Assembly: GCF_000177675.1 (NCBI RefSeq)
Contig: NZ_ADGX01000020.1
Location: 16-64,015 of the forward strand
DNA: 64,000 nucleotides
Direction: 5' to 3'
Source: Parafrankia sp. EUN1f
GTDB taxonomy: Bacteria; Actinomycetota; Actinomycetes; Frankiales; Frankiaceae
Shown here: piece after piece, positions 63,289-64,000 of the stretch
Numbering within the stretch: position 1 is the stretch's first letter
Layout: the number at the start of each line of letters is the position of its first letter
Made by a program: the position numbers and the translations under genes
The notes under the pieces: generated by a model
The model's database searches: none
Seen by the model: only the letters and a program-made list of their open reading frames with translations
What the model was told of the DNA's origin: nothing

Positions 63289-63546
63289 GCCGCTCGAGGA
63301 GAGAGCCGACCGGCCCTGCGCCCGGCCGATGACAGCCCGACGAATCGTCCTGGTCGGTTTTGTTGTTAGATAGCCGGGCGTGATCCGGTCTCGCTGCGGG
63401 GCGCTGGTTCCAGCCCCCGATCCGGAGGTCGGGTCTCCGCATCTGTCTGTTCGGCGGGCTCGTATTGCCCGTTGGTTATTTTTTGCGGGGGGAAAGGTGC
63501 TGGCAGGGGTATCGGCGTACCTATCGACTGTTCCCGCGGAGCTGTC

Positions 63547-64000
63547 GTGAGTCGTGCGCGCCGCTTATGTGGCGCCGCCGTCGTGTCCGTGCTGCTCGTA
63601 GCCCTCGCCGCCTGTACCGGGCAGCCTCGGGGGCAGGTCGACGCGAGTTCCTGCGTATCACCAGGAGTCACTGACAGTGAAGTTCGGGTCGGTGTTGTGT
63701 ACACGGACAGCGGTGCGTTGTCGGCTCCCTTCGCCCCGGCGCGTGCCGGATTTGAAGCACGCCTTGCGGTCGAGAACGAAAAAGGTGGGGTGAACGGCCG
63801 CCGGATCGTCTACCAGCCGCGTGACGACGGCGGGAGCACCACGGGGAACCTGGCGGTCAGCCGGGATCTCGTGGCGAACTACGGCGCGTTCGCGATCCTC
63901 GAGTCCAGCGCGACGACTTCCGGCGCCGCGAAGTACCTCGCCGACGAGAAGATTCCGATCATCGGCATCTCGGCCGAAGAGGTCTGGGCGTCCTACCGGA
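63547..64000 (+). CDS. ABC-type solute-binding lipoprotein (partial, runs off right edge)
   Basis: GTG 63547, after CGGAG, opens a frame that stays open to the window end. VVSVLLVALAACTGQPRGQ is a lipoprotein signal with lipobox LAAC. The mature part starts EVRVGVVYTDSGALSAPFAP, then AVENEKGGVNGRRIVYQPRD and AILESSATTSGAAKYLADEK, the first lobe of a branched-chain amino acid-type (Peripla_BP_6) binding protein. At least 151 residues are present. Confidence 0.88.
   Translation, partial: MSRARRLCGAAVVSVLLVALAACTGQPRGQVDASSCVSPGVTDSEVRVGVVYTDSGALSAPFAPARAGFEARLAVENEKGGVNGRRIVYQPRDDGGSTTGNLAVSRDLVANYGAFAILESSATTSGAAKYLADEKIPIIGISAEEVWASYR

Overview
The window is GC-rich throughout, uses many GTG starts, and carries families typical of actinomycetes: F420-dependent LLM-class oxidoreductases, mycothiol-linked DinB/maleylpyruvate-isomerase folds, WYL and GbsR/MarR regulators, ABC-2 exporters, and actinobacterial two-component systems. 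It fits an Actinomycetota chromosome. A Frankia-like organism is my best guess, from overall gene style only. I see no rRNA, tRNA, CRISPR array, prophage or intact insertion sequence. It reads as an accessory, regulator-rich and strongly eroding region.

Layout. 0-4 kb: a possible ABC ATPase start at the edge, a Fic-domain protein with a degenerate catalytic motif, an ArsR/LLM oxidoreductase divergent pair around a 17-bp inverted repeat, an MFS exporter and an HxlR remnant. 4-7 kb: a GbsR-type regulator divergent from a DUF4097 protein, then remnants of four genes (glycosyltransferase 5' end, MerR 3' end, reductive-aminase-like 3' end, GNAT 3' end). 7-9.5 kb: a VapBC-type toxin-antitoxin pair and a MarR/questin-oxidase divergent pair. 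10-18 kb: DinB, a WYL regulator with a frameshift coupled to an alpha/beta hydrolase, SnoaL-like proteins with TetR regulators, a GT4 with an internal deletion, and a PIG-L deacetylase. 18-29.5 kb: MarR-controlled methyltransferase region, membrane protein, Tat-exported M20 amidohydrolase, secreted protein, then many remnants (TetR, ABC permease, SDR twice, frameshifted lipoprotein, PBP, LysR). 29.7-36 kb: DUF4143 ATPase, broken copies of an NYN plus HhH-GPD gene pair, globin/LysR pair, and a BrnT-like/RHH pair. 36.8-45.8 kb: secreted metallophosphoesterase, a second PIN/Phd-type TA pair, a large P-loop NTPase with an effector-associated-domain-like N terminus, cupredoxin and other lipoproteins, a CopG-VOC-methyltransferase operon, a repeat-rich gap and exonuclease III. 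45.8-50.2 kb: an ABC transporter plus two-component system on one strand. 50.4-56 kb: more remnants, an LLM oxidoreductase, an intact LysR/SDR pair and a truncated MFS. 56-62 kb: a TetR/ABC-2 exporter operon, a YiaA/B protein and a MacS-like two-component pair. 62-64 kb: a maleylpyruvate-isomerase-like protein, a candidate 28-residue peptide, and the start of a solute-binding lipoprotein.

Three signals stand out. First, at least 25 gene remnants with sharp edges; in three places (about 6.28, 23.04 and 28.83 kb) two divergent genes have both lost their 5' ends and shared promoter, so two 3' remnants abut. Second, at least ten starts follow a strict TANNNT, six bases, ATG/GTG layout, as expected for leaderless mRNAs, several with palindromes over the -10. 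Third, repeat families: a perfect-arm palindromic element at 44.5 and 62.2 kb, a dispersed repeat at 36.1 and 44.3-44.7 kb, and repeated pieces of the NYN/HhH-GPD pair.
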